Both the position numbers and the translations under genes were made by a program. Positions 19,071 through 27,537 of a stretch of 42,855 bases of DNA are shown here, in pieces (the first letter of the stretch is position 1; each line of letters opens with the position of its first letter). The DNA is taken from assembly GCA_004292595.1 (NCBI GenBank), contig RDXM01000100.1, positions 1-42,855 of the forward strand, in the 5' to 3' direction. This DNA comes from Candidatus Kapaibacterium sp. Its GTDB lineage: Bacteria > Bacteroidota > Ignavibacteria > Kapaibacteriales > UBA4661. The notes under the pieces were generated by a model. The model ran no database searches. It saw only the letters and a program-made list of their open reading frames with translations, and was not told the origin of the DNA.

Positions 19071-20162
19071 TTAGTTGTTCGATGGTAAGACCTGAATATT
19101 CGTCTCCGCCAATTCTTTTCCATTTACAATCACAACAAGGCGATGCTCGCCAGCGTAGTGTTTACGCGTAGTGCGTTGTTGAAAGGAGATTTTGCGCGTG
19201 ATAGAAAGTGTCTCTCCTGCGTTGTACGGCTTCTCGTGAATAAAAAAAATCTTGCGAACCGTCTCGCCACTTGCTTTCACGTAATACACGCCATATTCTA
19301 CACGAATATCCCCGCCTTTTTCCGAAACAATATCAAACGAAAACATTGTGCTTGCGCCAATCGCTACGGAAGCCGTATAAAATCTGAGATGAGAGACATG
19401 AATAGCAATATTTCCAAAAAATCCAAAGAGTGCGAGAGCTTCAGGATTGCCGCGCTTGAGTAAGGTGCGGAGTGCGTGTTTGATAATGCGGTCGGTGTCA
19501 GTGTTTACGCCTTTCCAGCGTGATGCAATTTCTAAAACAAGGTCAGGATGGTCTTTGGCAATATCATTCAAATTATTGGCGACGCTGCGGCGTACATATT
19601 CGCTTTCATCGGCTTTGAGGCGTTCTAAAATGGGGAGAATTGGCGCGGGGTCGCGTTGGAAGGCTTTGAGTGCCATTCCCCAAGGCAAGCGCGGGCGGCA
19701 GCCTTCGCTTGCTAATCTGCGCACGTGGTAGTTTGGATCTGCTGCCCAGTCCAGCATTTGTACCATGATGCGCTCTGGATTCCGCATAATAAATGGGCGA
19801 ATAGCAAACTCTGAGGAAGAAAACTGCGTGAAGAGTTCTAAAGCTGAAAGTGAGATTTCTTCTTGCTCCACGCCGTACTGCTCAACAAAATCAGGGAAAA
19901 ATAAATACGGAAAACCGACGCAGGATGGCGCAATCATACGAAGGATGCGCAAGGCTTCTCCGTAGTCGCTTGGCAAAAAATCTCGCAAACAGACCGCAAT
20001 ATGCCGCATTCGCTCCTTGAGTTCACGGGTTTCCCAATCGGAATCAAGTACGCTTTTGACGAAATTTTGCGTAGGAAACGTAGGAATTTGCTCGTGAAGT
20101 AGCCTCGCCAAAGAGCTTACTAATTCTGGGTTGTAAACATTTTTGAGCTTGAAATCTTCCAT
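19071..20162 (-). CDS. alkC: AlkC-family DNA alkylation-repair glycosylase with C-terminal Ig-like domain
   Basis: 363 residues. The first 250 or so form a HEAT-like helical superhelix typical of AlkC/AlkD glycosylases, which remove positively charged alkylated bases (3-methyladenine and, for AlkC, 3-methylcytosine) without flipping them out. Visible family features are LKNVYNPELVSSLA, WETRELKERMRHIAVCL, and the basic, acidic and aromatic stretch ASEGCRPRLPWG followed by YVRRSVANNLNDIAKDHP. Residues from about 262 on are beta-rich, as in the Ig-like domain described for one AlkC subgroup, where it contacts DNA. The start at 20162 is 91 bases behind the nupC stop on the same strand, so read-through from nupC is possible. 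No other repair gene is nearby. Confidence 0.88.
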   Translation of the reverse strand: MEDFKLKNVYNPELVSSLARLLHEQIPTFPTQNFVKSVLDSDWETRELKERMRHIAVCLRDFLPSDYGEALRILRMIAPSCVGFPYLFFPDFVEQYGVEQEEISLSALELFTQFSSSEFAIRPFIMRNPERIMVQMLDWAADPNYHVRRLASEGCRPRLPWGMALKAFQRDPAPILPILERLKADESEYVRRSVANNLNDIAKDHPDLVLEIASRWKGVNTDTDRIIKHALRTLLKRGNPEALALFGFFGNIAIHVSHLRFYTASVAIGASTMFSFDIVSEKGGDIRVEYGVYYVKASGETVRKIFFIHEKPYNAGETLSITRKISFQQRTTRKHYAGEHRLVVIVNGKELAETNIQVLPSNN

Positions 20163-20253
20163 AAATACGATTGTAAAAGCAATTTGATTTGATGCAATTT
20201 TGCTTAACCTGCGACCTTTATCCCTTTGCCTTCATCCTTCTGCCATTCCCTGA

Positions 20254-21537
20254 TTACATCAGTATTCCCGCCAATGTCGCCGAAAGATACGAAGCCAGTG
20301 TCCCGCAGACAAGCGCACGGACACCAAGTTTCGCAAGGTCGGTGCGGCGCGACGGGGCAAGTTCGCCGATGCCACCAATTTGAATCGCAATCGAACTTAA
20401 ATTTGCAAAGCCACACAGCGCGAAGCTCGCAATAGCAACGGCTTTCGGCGTGAGAACCGATTTTGCCAGCATTCCCGACATATCCGAGTACGCAACAAAT
20501 TCATTGATAACGAATTTTGTTCCCAAAAGCGAGCCAACCCGCATCACATCTTGCGTGGGAACGCCCATCACAAACGCAAATCCTGCAAAAATTAGCCCAA
20601 GCAAATCCTTCAAACTCAGCGTCGCAAGATTGATGCCGACCGCCTGCCACGACCATCCAAACGTACTTGCACAAAACGCACCAATGCTTGAGAGAAACAT
20701 ATCCACGAGCGCAATTACCGCAATAAAGCCAATCAGCATCGCAATTACGTTGATAGAAACTTTCATACCGTCCGAAGCACCGTGTGCGATTGCATCCACG
20801 AGATTCGCATTTTGCTTTTTGATTTCCAGTTTTACTTCGCCTTTTGTTTCCGATTCTTCGGTTTCGGGATAGACAATTTTTGAAATCACCAATGCCGCCG
20901 GAGCCGCCATAAGACTCGCTGCAATGAGGTACGGCGCAGGAACACCCATCGAAATATACACCGCCATTACGCCACCCGCAATACACGCCATTGAGCCAGC
21001 CATCGAAGCCAAAAGTTCAGAATTCGTCATGCCTGTAACGTAAGGTTTTATCATAATCTGTGCTTCTACCTGCCCTACAAACGCGCTTGCGACGTTGGAA
21101 AGAGCCTCCGAGCCGCTTACACCCATGAGGTAATATACGCCCCGCGCAATCACCGCAACCACGCGCTGCATGAGACCGATGTGGTAGGCAATGCTCACAA
21201 GAACGGACACGAAAATAATCGTCGGCGTAACTTTGAGCGCGAAAATAAAACTCGACCCCGCACCAAAGATTTTATCCAAAACCTCAGGTTTGACGAGGAT
21301 GCCGAAAACAAACTCCGCACCCTTGTTCGCCGCGCCCAGTAAATGCTCGACTCCTGCGCCGACGGCGGCGAAAATCTGCTGACCAATCGGCACTTTCAAA
21401 ATGAAAATTGCCAGCACAAGCTGCAAGCCTAACCCCGTGAAAACAAGCCGTTTGTTGATAGCTTTGCGGTTATTAGAAAGCAAAAAAGCGATGCCAAGAA
21501 TAACAACGATGCCAAGTAGCCCAGTAAAACGTTCCAT
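20254..21537 (-). CDS. nupC: NupC-family concentrative nucleoside transporter
   Basis: 427 residues from ATG 21537, with AAAGG seven bases before it. An in-frame start at 21741 would add 68 residues overlapping the terminator hairpin and is rejected. The protein is highly hydrophobic and shows the CNT order: an N-terminal helix pair (GLLGIVVILGIAFLLS), the gate domain FVFGILVKPEVLDKIFGAGSSFIFALKVTPTIIFVSVL, then GVSGSEALSNVASAFVGQVEAQIMIKPYV, whose Gly, Gln and Glu residues line the nucleoside/Na+ site. It ends with GTKFVINEFVAYSDM and FALCGFANLSSIAIQIGG. It imports nucleosides by Na+ or H+ symport across the inner membrane. The gene is preceded by a leader with a promoter and an intrinsic terminator on the same strand, which suggests attenuation. 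Confidence 0.93.
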   Translation of the reverse strand: MERFTGLLGIVVILGIAFLLSNNRKAINKRLVFTGLGLQLVLAIFILKVPIGQQIFAAVGAGVEHLLGAANKGAEFVFGILVKPEVLDKIFGAGSSFIFALKVTPTIIFVSVLVSIAYHIGLMQRVVAVIARGVYYLMGVSGSEALSNVASAFVGQVEAQIMIKPYVTGMTNSELLASMAGSMACIAGGVMAVYISMGVPAPYLIAASLMAAPAALVISKIVYPETEESETKGEVKLEIKKQNANLVDAIAHGASDGMKVSINVIAMLIGFIAVIALVDMFLSSIGAFCASTFGWSWQAVGINLATLSLKDLLGLIFAGFAFVMGVPTQDVMRVGSLLGTKFVINEFVAYSDMSGMLAKSVLTPKAVAIASFALCGFANLSSIAIQIGGIGELAPSRRTDLAKLGVRALVCGTLASYLSATLAGILM

Positions 21538-21700
21538 GAAAATACCTTTGGAGTGAAAGATGGAGAATCTCAGAAAAACACAACAAACCACCTGCAAAAG
21601 GTAGGAATGAAATTGAAATCGGGCGGAAAATACGATAATTGCTGGGATTTGTACAGAAAAATTATCCAGAAAAATTGACAGAGAAAAATGGAGAAGGCAC

Positions 21701-21738
21701 AAAAAAATAGTGCGCCCCAGCTTGTTGCTGAAACGCAC
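21701..21738 (-). terminator. Intrinsic terminator inside the nupC leader
   Basis: On the minus-strand RNA, GUGCGUUUCAGC pairs with GCUGGGGCGCAC (12 bp including three G-U pairs, loop AACAA). UAUUUUUUU follows. On the opposite strand the three wobble positions become C-A mismatches, so the orientation is clear. A second hairpin (GUAUCUCU with AGAGAUAC, 21751-21773) lies 12 bases upstream of it. The nupC ATG is 163 bases downstream. Confidence 0.75.
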
Positions 21739-21852
21739 CATTTGTGGTTAGTATCTCTTCCTGCTAGAGATACCTTTTCCCCTTATATCAAGTTTCTGTT
21801 GTTTTTCTTAAACACTTTCTTGATAGAACATCTTCATATTTTCAGACGAACA

Positions 21853-21882
21853 CAAATATACGACTATTCAACGAATTTCAAA
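21853..21882 (-). promoter_or_regulatory. Bacteroidota-type promoter for the nupC leader
   Basis: On the minus strand TTTG (21882-21879) is followed after 18 bases by TATATTTG (21860-21853). This matches the group's -33 TTTG and -7 TAnnTTTG boxes, whose usual spacing is about 19. The predicted start near 21847 would give a leader of about 145 bases that ends at the terminator at 21701, or runs on into nupC. Confidence 0.5.
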
Positions 21883-22421
21883 GACTTTTTTTCAGATGAG
21901 AAAAAAACTATTAAGTAATATACGTGTTTTTTCTCGGTTATTTTTGCTCTTGCAACGAATACAATAGAGGGTGCTTGATTTACACGGTGCGAATATATGA
22001 CATTTTCATATCGTAGGAAATTACACTTATCACTAAATTTTACGAATGTGTCATGTTTTTACAAAATATTGAGAGAACATGGTGCTAAAAACAAGTATGT
22101 ATCAGTGCTGGAGGCTTTTTTACTGCTGTACAGTTGCACATTTTTTCTCTGCTCTTATGCCGTGCGGAACTTTGCTTTTTATTTACCAACAAGCTGTGAG
22201 CAATTCAACAATCATTTCACTTCTTTCTGTAAAAACTCCAAAAAAACTCCATGAAAATTCCTGAAACAATGCTATTTTAAGCGACTTTTGACCACACACA
22301 CACCACACAAAATTATCTCTCTTGATTCCGTACTCATCATCCGTATTGATTATCGGTATCGTTTGTGCAAAATTGTCTCATTGCATTTATTCTCGTATTT
22401 TTTACCTTCATTACTGTTGCT

Positions 22422-25400
22422 ATGAAGTTTTTTCCGTTGTTATCGCTGTTTGCACACCGCATATGTACGCACTTTCGTCGGCGTATTGTGTCGGGAGTTG
22501 CATTATTTCTCATGCTATGTATTGCGGGCGATTTTTTTTATTTTCACACAGATTTTTTTGCCAACGCCCTTTTTACCAGCGTTTTTGCGCAAAGTCCTGC
22601 TGCGCCTGAGCTTCAAGAGCGTGTGCGTGGCTTGAATCCGATTAAGCCTATTACGCAATATGTTTTTGATAAATGGCAAAGCTCGGAAGGCTTTCAGCAA
22701 AGCGGTGTTCGGGCGATGTGCCAAACCAAAGACGGTTACTTGTGGCTGGCAAGTTCTGAAGGCTTGGTTCGCTTCGATGGTGCGCGGTTTGTGGTCTTTG
22801 ACAAATCGAATTTGCCTCTCAAAAGCACGTCCATTACTGCGCTTGCTGAAGGCAAGAATGGCGAACTTTGGGTTGGCACAGAGTATGGCATACTCCGCAT
22901 TAGCAATGGCACATTTCAGCTTTTTACGGTGAAGGATGGCTTGCCAGATAATGTGATTCTTGCACTTGCCTATGATGCGAAAGGAAATTTGTGGATTGGC
23001 ACAGAAGCGGGCTTGGCAAAAGAAAGCAATGGCAAATTTACTGTATTCACAACAAGCAATGGCTTGACGAGTAATGTCGTTTTGTCGCTTGCAGCGGACG
23101 CAAGCGAAGGCGGGATGTGGGTTGGCACATCTGGCGGCGGTGTAAATCATGTTGTCAATGGGCAAATTCAAAGTTTTATGACGATTGATGGTCAATATCG
23201 TCCCTATACACCCGATGATGGCTTGATTGGCGATAATGTTAATGCACTTGTCGCCACAAAAAATGGTACGCTTTGGGTTGGTTCGTCGGAAGGCTTGTTT
23301 CGCATTGAAAATAATGCGCTTGTGGCATTTTACAATGCCGCAACGGGTTTAGTAAAAAACGATATTCGCGCCCTTGTGCTTGACCGCGAAAAAAGTTTGT
23401 GGATTGGTGTCAATGGCGGCGGTGTCAGTCGCATTACTGCTGATGGCACTATTTCTTCGTTTACTTCGCAGCAAGGCTTGGTAGCTGACGAAATTCTCTC
23501 GCTCTTGGAAGACCGCGAAGGTGCGCTCTGGGTCGGCACTGATGCTGGCGGGCTGGCGCGTTTCAAAGACCGCCGCTTTACGTCCTACACCTCAAAAGAT
23601 GGCTTGACAAACAATAATGTTTCGGTCGTAACCGAAGGCGCAGATGGCAGCATTTGGATGGGAACAAACGGCGGTCTGAACAAGTTTTCTTTTGGCACGT
23701 GGTCGAGTTTTTCTACGCAAAATGGCTTGCTGAATAACATCGTAACTGCGCTCTGGACCGACCGTGCGGGCAGTCTTTGGGTTGGTTCGCGCTTGGGATT
23801 ACAAAAATATAACGGCACAACATTTACAAATTTTACGAAAAATGAAGGCTTGCCCGATAATTCTGTGCAAGTGGTAATGGAAGACAAGCAAGGTTCGGTC
23901 TGGGTTGGTACCGAAGGCGGCTTGGCAAAATTTGTCAATAACCAATGGACAACGTTTACCACAAAAAACGGCTTGTCGAATAATAATATCCGCGTTTTGC
24001 TGGAGGACAACAAAGGCACACTGTGGGTGGGAACACGCGGTGGTGGCTTGTCGGCAATGGCGAATGGCGCGTTTACGAACTACACCTTGCGCGATGGCTT
24101 GGCAAGTAATTTTATCTGGTCGATCTACGAAGATGCTATCGGCGATCTATGGATTGCTACAGGTGGCGGCTTGTCGCGCTGGAAAGACGGTAAGTTTACG
24201 ACTGTCAGCACACACAACGGGCTTTTTTCGGATATTATTTTCTCGGTGCAAGAAGACGAAGCAGGCTGGTTTTGGCTGAGTTCTAATAAAGGCATTTTTC
24301 GTGTGCGCAAAAGCGAAGTGAATGAGGTTCTCGACCGCAAAGAGCGCAAGACGGTGAACTGCATTGTCTATGGCGTGATTGATGGCATGAAAACGGCAGT
24401 CTGCAATGGTGGTTCGCAGCCGTCGGTCTGGAAATCGAAGCGTGGGCAGTTTTACTACCCGACCATTAAGGGTTTGTCTATTGTTGAGCCGCTGACGATT
24501 CCGTATAATCCACTGCCGCCGCCTGTTATTTTGGAGCGCGTCGTTGCTGATGGGAAATTTCTGCGCTTGCCTGGTGTATCACTTCTTCAAACAAAAGATG
24601 CTTCCACGCAAGATGAATTTACGGATATTAACTCGGAAAAATTCGATAACAGCAATGCGAATAAAGTGATAGAACTCGCTCCTGGCATTGAAAAATTCGA
24701 GTTTCAATACACCGCAACGAGTTTGCTCATGCCAGAGCGTGTGCAGTTCAAATTTAAGCTCGAAGGATTTGATGAGGACTGGGTGAATGCTGGAACGCGC
24801 CGCACGGCTTTTTATACAAACCTTCCGCGCGGCAAAGAATATCGCTTTCAGGTGATTGCTTCCAACAACGATGGCGTATGGAACGAGGTCGGCGCAAGTA
24901 CGAGTTTTTACTTAAAGCCATACTTCTACGAAACGCCGTGGTTTTTGGGCTTGTGTGGTCTTATGGTGATTGTCGGTGGCGTGGCAGCATACATCTTGCG
25001 GGTGCGTCATGTCGAGAAGAAAAATCGTGAATTGGAGCGCATCGTTGCTGAGCGCACAGAAGAAGTGCGCAAGCAATCAAAAGAAATCGAGCGGGCAAAC
25101 GGCGAATTGAAAGAAAAAAATGAACGCTTGAAGGTATTAAGCGGCATTGGACGCGAGCTAACGTCGTCGCTCACCTTTGAAACCATCGTAACAACGGTAT
25201 ATCAGCGTTTTTATGAGGTTATGGATACGACAATGTTCAGCATCGGTATTATCCGCCCTTGGAACAATACGCTTGAATATAAAATGTCAATTGACAAAGG
25301 AATGCGTTTGCCGACGTATGAAATTCCTATGGATGATAAAAATCAGCTTCCCGTCTGGTGTATTGAGCGTGGCGAAGAGGTTATCATTCAGGATATTGAC

Positions 25401-26453
25401 CGCGATGGAAAAAACTATATTCCCGATTTCCGAAAGACCATCAACCCGCTTGAAGGCTTGATGCCAGAGATTGATAGCGAATATCCGAAATCGCTTATTT
25501 TGATGCCGCTCAAAGTGCGCAATGAGGTGATTGGTGTGCTGTCGGTGCAAAGTTTCAAGCGCGGTGCCTATACGCAGAACCACATCGAAATTGCGCGAAC
25601 GCTCTCGAATTACGTGGCGATTGCGATGTCGAACTCCGAGCAGTTTGAAGAATTACAGCGCAAACAGCGCATCATTGCTGAGTTTAACAAGCATATCACC
25701 GATAGTATCAACTACGCAAAGCGCATTCAAACAGCGATGCTTCCGGACGAAGGTCACATTTCGCAAACGCTTTCAGATTACTTCATTCTTTTCCGCCCGC
25801 GCGATGTTGTTTCTGGTGATTTTTATTGGTATTCCGAGAAGGGCGATAGAATCTACATTGCGGCGGTGGATTGTACTGGACACGGCGTACCGGGCGCATT
25901 TATGAGCTTGATTGGCAATTCGCTCTTGAACGAAGCACTGAATAATCAGCATAAACCCGAACCCGGAACGCTACTTTCCGAGCTGCATAAAGGCGTACAG
26001 CGTTCTTTGCGCCAAACCGAAACCAACAACCGCGACGGCATGGACATTACGCTCTGCATGATTGATAAATCCACACGGACGATTGAATTTGCGGGCGCAA
26101 TGAACTCGTTGTACGTTATGAAGCAAGGGGAATTTGTCGAAATGAAAGCAGATAAAAAGCCGATTGGCGGTATCGAAACCGATGAGCGTATTTTTACAAA
26201 TCACACTATTGATGTCTCCGACGCGCCCGTTGGCTCGGTGATGCTTTATTTGAGTTCCGACGGTTTCAAAGACCAATTTGGCGGCGAAAAAGGGAAGAAA
26301 TTCAGCTCGAAACGCTTTGTAGAAATTATTGGAAATGCCTATTCTAAGCCATGTTCAGAGCAAAAAGTGATGTTTGCCACCGCAATGGACACATGGATGG
26401 GAACAACCCACAAGCAGCTTGACGATATGCTCGTTATTGGTGTGCGAGTGTAA
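22422..26453 (+). CDS. Propeller-type sensor protein phosphatase (Reg_prop, Y_Y_Y, TM, GAF, PP2C/SpoIIE)
   Basis: 1343 residues from ATG 22422; an in-frame GTG at 22365 adds 19. After an N-terminal membrane/signal segment, residues 73-693 carry a dozen or more propeller strands of the form LWVGT-x-GGL ending in a DGL-type turn, the two-component-regulator propeller seen in Bacteroidota hybrid sensors. A Y_Y_Y domain (about 746-831), one membrane helix (about 839-861), a coiled coil, a GAF domain (about 906-1073) and a SpoIIE-type PP2C phosphatase (about 1093-1343) follow. Metal-binding acidic residues are in place: VVSGDFYW, AVDCTGHGVPGAFMS, LSSDGFKDQFGG and DDMLVIGV. The propeller probably senses an extracytoplasmic ligand and drives Ser/Thr dephosphorylation inside. 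The next genes are siaB- and siaC-like, making it the SiaA counterpart. Confidence 0.92.
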   Translation: MKFFPLLSLFAHRICTHFRRRIVSGVALFLMLCIAGDFFYFHTDFFANALFTSVFAQSPAAPELQERVRGLNPIKPITQYVFDKWQSSEGFQQSGVRAMCQTKDGYLWLASSEGLVRFDGARFVVFDKSNLPLKSTSITALAEGKNGELWVGTEYGILRISNGTFQLFTVKDGLPDNVILALAYDAKGNLWIGTEAGLAKESNGKFTVFTTSNGLTSNVVLSLAADASEGGMWVGTSGGGVNHVVNGQIQSFMTIDGQYRPYTPDDGLIGDNVNALVATKNGTLWVGSSEGLFRIENNALVAFYNAATGLVKNDIRALVLDREKSLWIGVNGGGVSRITADGTISSFTSQQGLVADEILSLLEDREGALWVGTDAGGLARFKDRRFTSYTSKDGLTNNNVSVVTEGADGSIWMGTNGGLNKFSFGTWSSFSTQNGLLNNIVTALWTDRAGSLWVGSRLGLQKYNGTTFTNFTKNEGLPDNSVQVVMEDKQGSVWVGTEGGLAKFVNNQWTTFTTKNGLSNNNIRVLLEDNKGTLWVGTRGGGLSAMANGAFTNYTLRDGLASNFIWSIYEDAIGDLWIATGGGLSRWKDGKFTTVSTHNGLFSDIIFSVQEDEAGWFWLSSNKGIFRVRKSEVNEVLDRKERKTVNCIVYGVIDGMKTAVCNGGSQPSVWKSKRGQFYYPTIKGLSIVEPLTIPYNPLPPPVILERVVADGKFLRLPGVSLLQTKDASTQDEFTDINSEKFDNSNANKVIELAPGIEKFEFQYTATSLLMPERVQFKFKLEGFDEDWVNAGTRRTAFYTNLPRGKEYRFQVIASNNDGVWNEVGASTSFYLKPYFYETPWFLGLCGLMVIVGGVAAYILRVRHVEKKNRELERIVAERTEEVRKQSKEIERANGELKEKNERLKVLSGIGRELTSSLTFETIVTTVYQRFYEVMDTTMFSIGIIRPWNNTLEYKMSIDKGMRLPTYEIPMDDKNQLPVWCIERGEEVIIQDIDRDGKNYIPDFRKTINPLEGLMPEIDSEYPKSLILMPLKVRNEVIGVLSVQSFKRGAYTQNHIEIARTLSNYVAIAMSNSEQFEELQRKQRIIAEFNKHITDSINYAKRIQTAMLPDEGHISQTLSDYFILFRPRDVVSGDFYWYSEKGDRIYIAAVDCTGHGVPGAFMSLIGNSLLNEALNNQHKPEPGTLLSELHKGVQRSLRQTETNNRDGMDITLCMIDKSTRTIEFAGAMNSLYVMKQGEFVEMKADKKPIGGIETDERIFTNHTIDVSDAPVGSVMLYLSSDGFKDQFGGEKGKKFSSKRFVEIIGNAYSKPCSEQKVMFATAMDTWMGTTHKQLDDMLVIGVRV

Positions 26454-26498
26454 AGGTATCTTTCTCTACAACATCCAGTAATAACGACGTGAGTACCA

Positions 26499-27041
26499 AT
26501 GACTAAGTTTGCTCTCCAATATCAACAGTATTTACCGCCCTTTCAAGCGTATGAACTTTTGTCCTACGAGGGAGTCTTTACGCATGAAGTGGTCGTGCAG
26601 TTCACCCAAGAACTGGCGGCAGTCTTAGGCGGTGAAAAGCCCAAAAAGCTCTTCATTACAACGATTGAGCTGATTCAAAATATTAAAAATTATTCTGCTG
26701 AGATGATTGACCTCGCGGGAAATTCTCCTGCTGGAGTCGGCTTTGCAGGTGTGTATTCCAATGATGATGAGTTTATCAGTGTTTCGGGCAATCTTGTAAA
26801 AACGGACCAAGTAGAGCGCATTAAAGCGCATTGTGCAAAGGTGCGTGGGCAGACGGTGCAGGAATTACGCGCTCTCTACAATGCACAGCTGAGAGAGCCG
26901 CCCCCTGAAGGCAGCAAAGGTGCGGGCTTAGGCTTTATTGATATTGCGATAAAAACGGGAGGGCAAGTAGATTTTGAATTTACACCCATCAACGACGACG
27001 TAACTTTTTTCACCATTTCTGCGTTTATTAACAAACTTTAA
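26499..27041 (+). CDS. siaB: SiaB-family Ser/Thr protein kinase
   Basis: 180 residues with a GHKL/HATPase fold as in anti-sigma kinases. The N-box is ELIQNIKNYS (Glu57, Asn61) and the glycine box GSKGAGLGFIDIAIKTGG lies near 137-154. In Pseudomonas aeruginosa, SiaB phosphorylates SiaC on a threonine and the PP2C phosphatase SiaA reverses it. Here the phosphatase gene ends 45 bases upstream and the SiaC-like gene begins 19 bases downstream, so the three are very likely one operon and one switch. Short spacings and shared strand support cotranslation. It has no signal peptide or membrane helix; a cytoplasmic kinase is expected. Family recognition is confident, the pathway by analogy. Confidence 0.88.
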   Translation: MTKFALQYQQYLPPFQAYELLSYEGVFTHEVVVQFTQELAAVLGGEKPKKLFITTIELIQNIKNYSAEMIDLAGNSPAGVGFAGVYSNDDEFISVSGNLVKTDQVERIKAHCAKVRGQTVQELRALYNAQLREPPPEGSKGAGLGFIDIAIKTGGQVDFEFTPINDDVTFFTISAFINKL

Positions 27042-27060
27042 TCTCAATTTGTATTCTACT

Positions 27061-27441
27061 ATGGAACCTTTACATCTCCTCAAAACAACAGAAACCCCAT
27101 CTGTCCATATGGACATGAAAACAGGAATTGTTGAACTCGAAGGCAATTCGTATCCCGAAAATGCGTTTGAATTTTATCAGCAAATTTTTGATTGGATAGA
27201 CGGCTATTTTGCTACGGGCGCAGACCAGATGAAAGCTATTTTTCGCTTGAATTATTTTAATACCAGTTCTGCGAAATGTATGCTCAATTTTATGACGCTC
27301 CTGCAAAAATATCATGCCCGAGAAAAGAGTATTTCCATTGAATGGCATTACGAAGCCGACGACGACGATATGCTAGAAATCGGCAAAGCCTTTTCCGTTG
27401 ATTTTACCATGCCCTTCCGCATTCTTTCCTACGTGGACTAA
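27061..27441 (+). CDS. siaC: SiaC-family (DUF1987) regulatory phosphoprotein
   Basis: 126 residues from ATG 27061; an in-frame start at 27049 adds four residues. It is a small STAS-like protein with the family segment FRLNYFNTSSAKCM. The threonine in NTSS is residue 68, the same number as the Thr phosphorylated by SiaB in Pseudomonas aeruginosa. In that species unphosphorylated SiaC binds and activates the diguanylate cyclase SiaD, controlling aggregation and biofilm. No diguanylate cyclase gene is adjacent here, so the output partner is unknown. Other conserved-looking parts are GIVELEGNSYPENAFEFY and the acidic HYEADDDDMLEIGK. It is directly downstream of siaB. Confidence 0.9.
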   Translation: MEPLHLLKTTETPSVHMDMKTGIVELEGNSYPENAFEFYQQIFDWIDGYFATGADQMKAIFRLNYFNTSSAKCMLNFMTLLQKYHAREKSISIEWHYEADDDDMLEIGKAFSVDFTMPFRILSYVD

Positions 27442-27537
27442 AGGAAGGATGAAGTCTGAAATATGAGGGATGAAGCGGTGTTCAAGATGTTGCTCCGCTT
27501 GTGTCCATTGTTCTTCTTTCTTTTTTTCTCCTTTGTT

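Larger units (their letters stand above)
21538..22421. other. Long divergent intergenic region, AT-rich
   Basis: 884 bases between nupC and the sensor phosphatase gene. The nupC-proximal half holds the minus-strand promoter, hairpins and terminator listed separately. From about 21900 to 22400 the DNA is AT-rich and carries only short frames with Phe-, Cys- and Ser-rich translations that look non-coding. I see no tRNA or repeat in that part. Confidence 0.55.

Noticed and set aside
21997-22254. Possible 85-residue protein upstream of the sensor phosphatase
   Set aside because: Phe-, Ser- and Cys-rich translation of AT-rich DNA with no motif; more likely untranslated promoter region.
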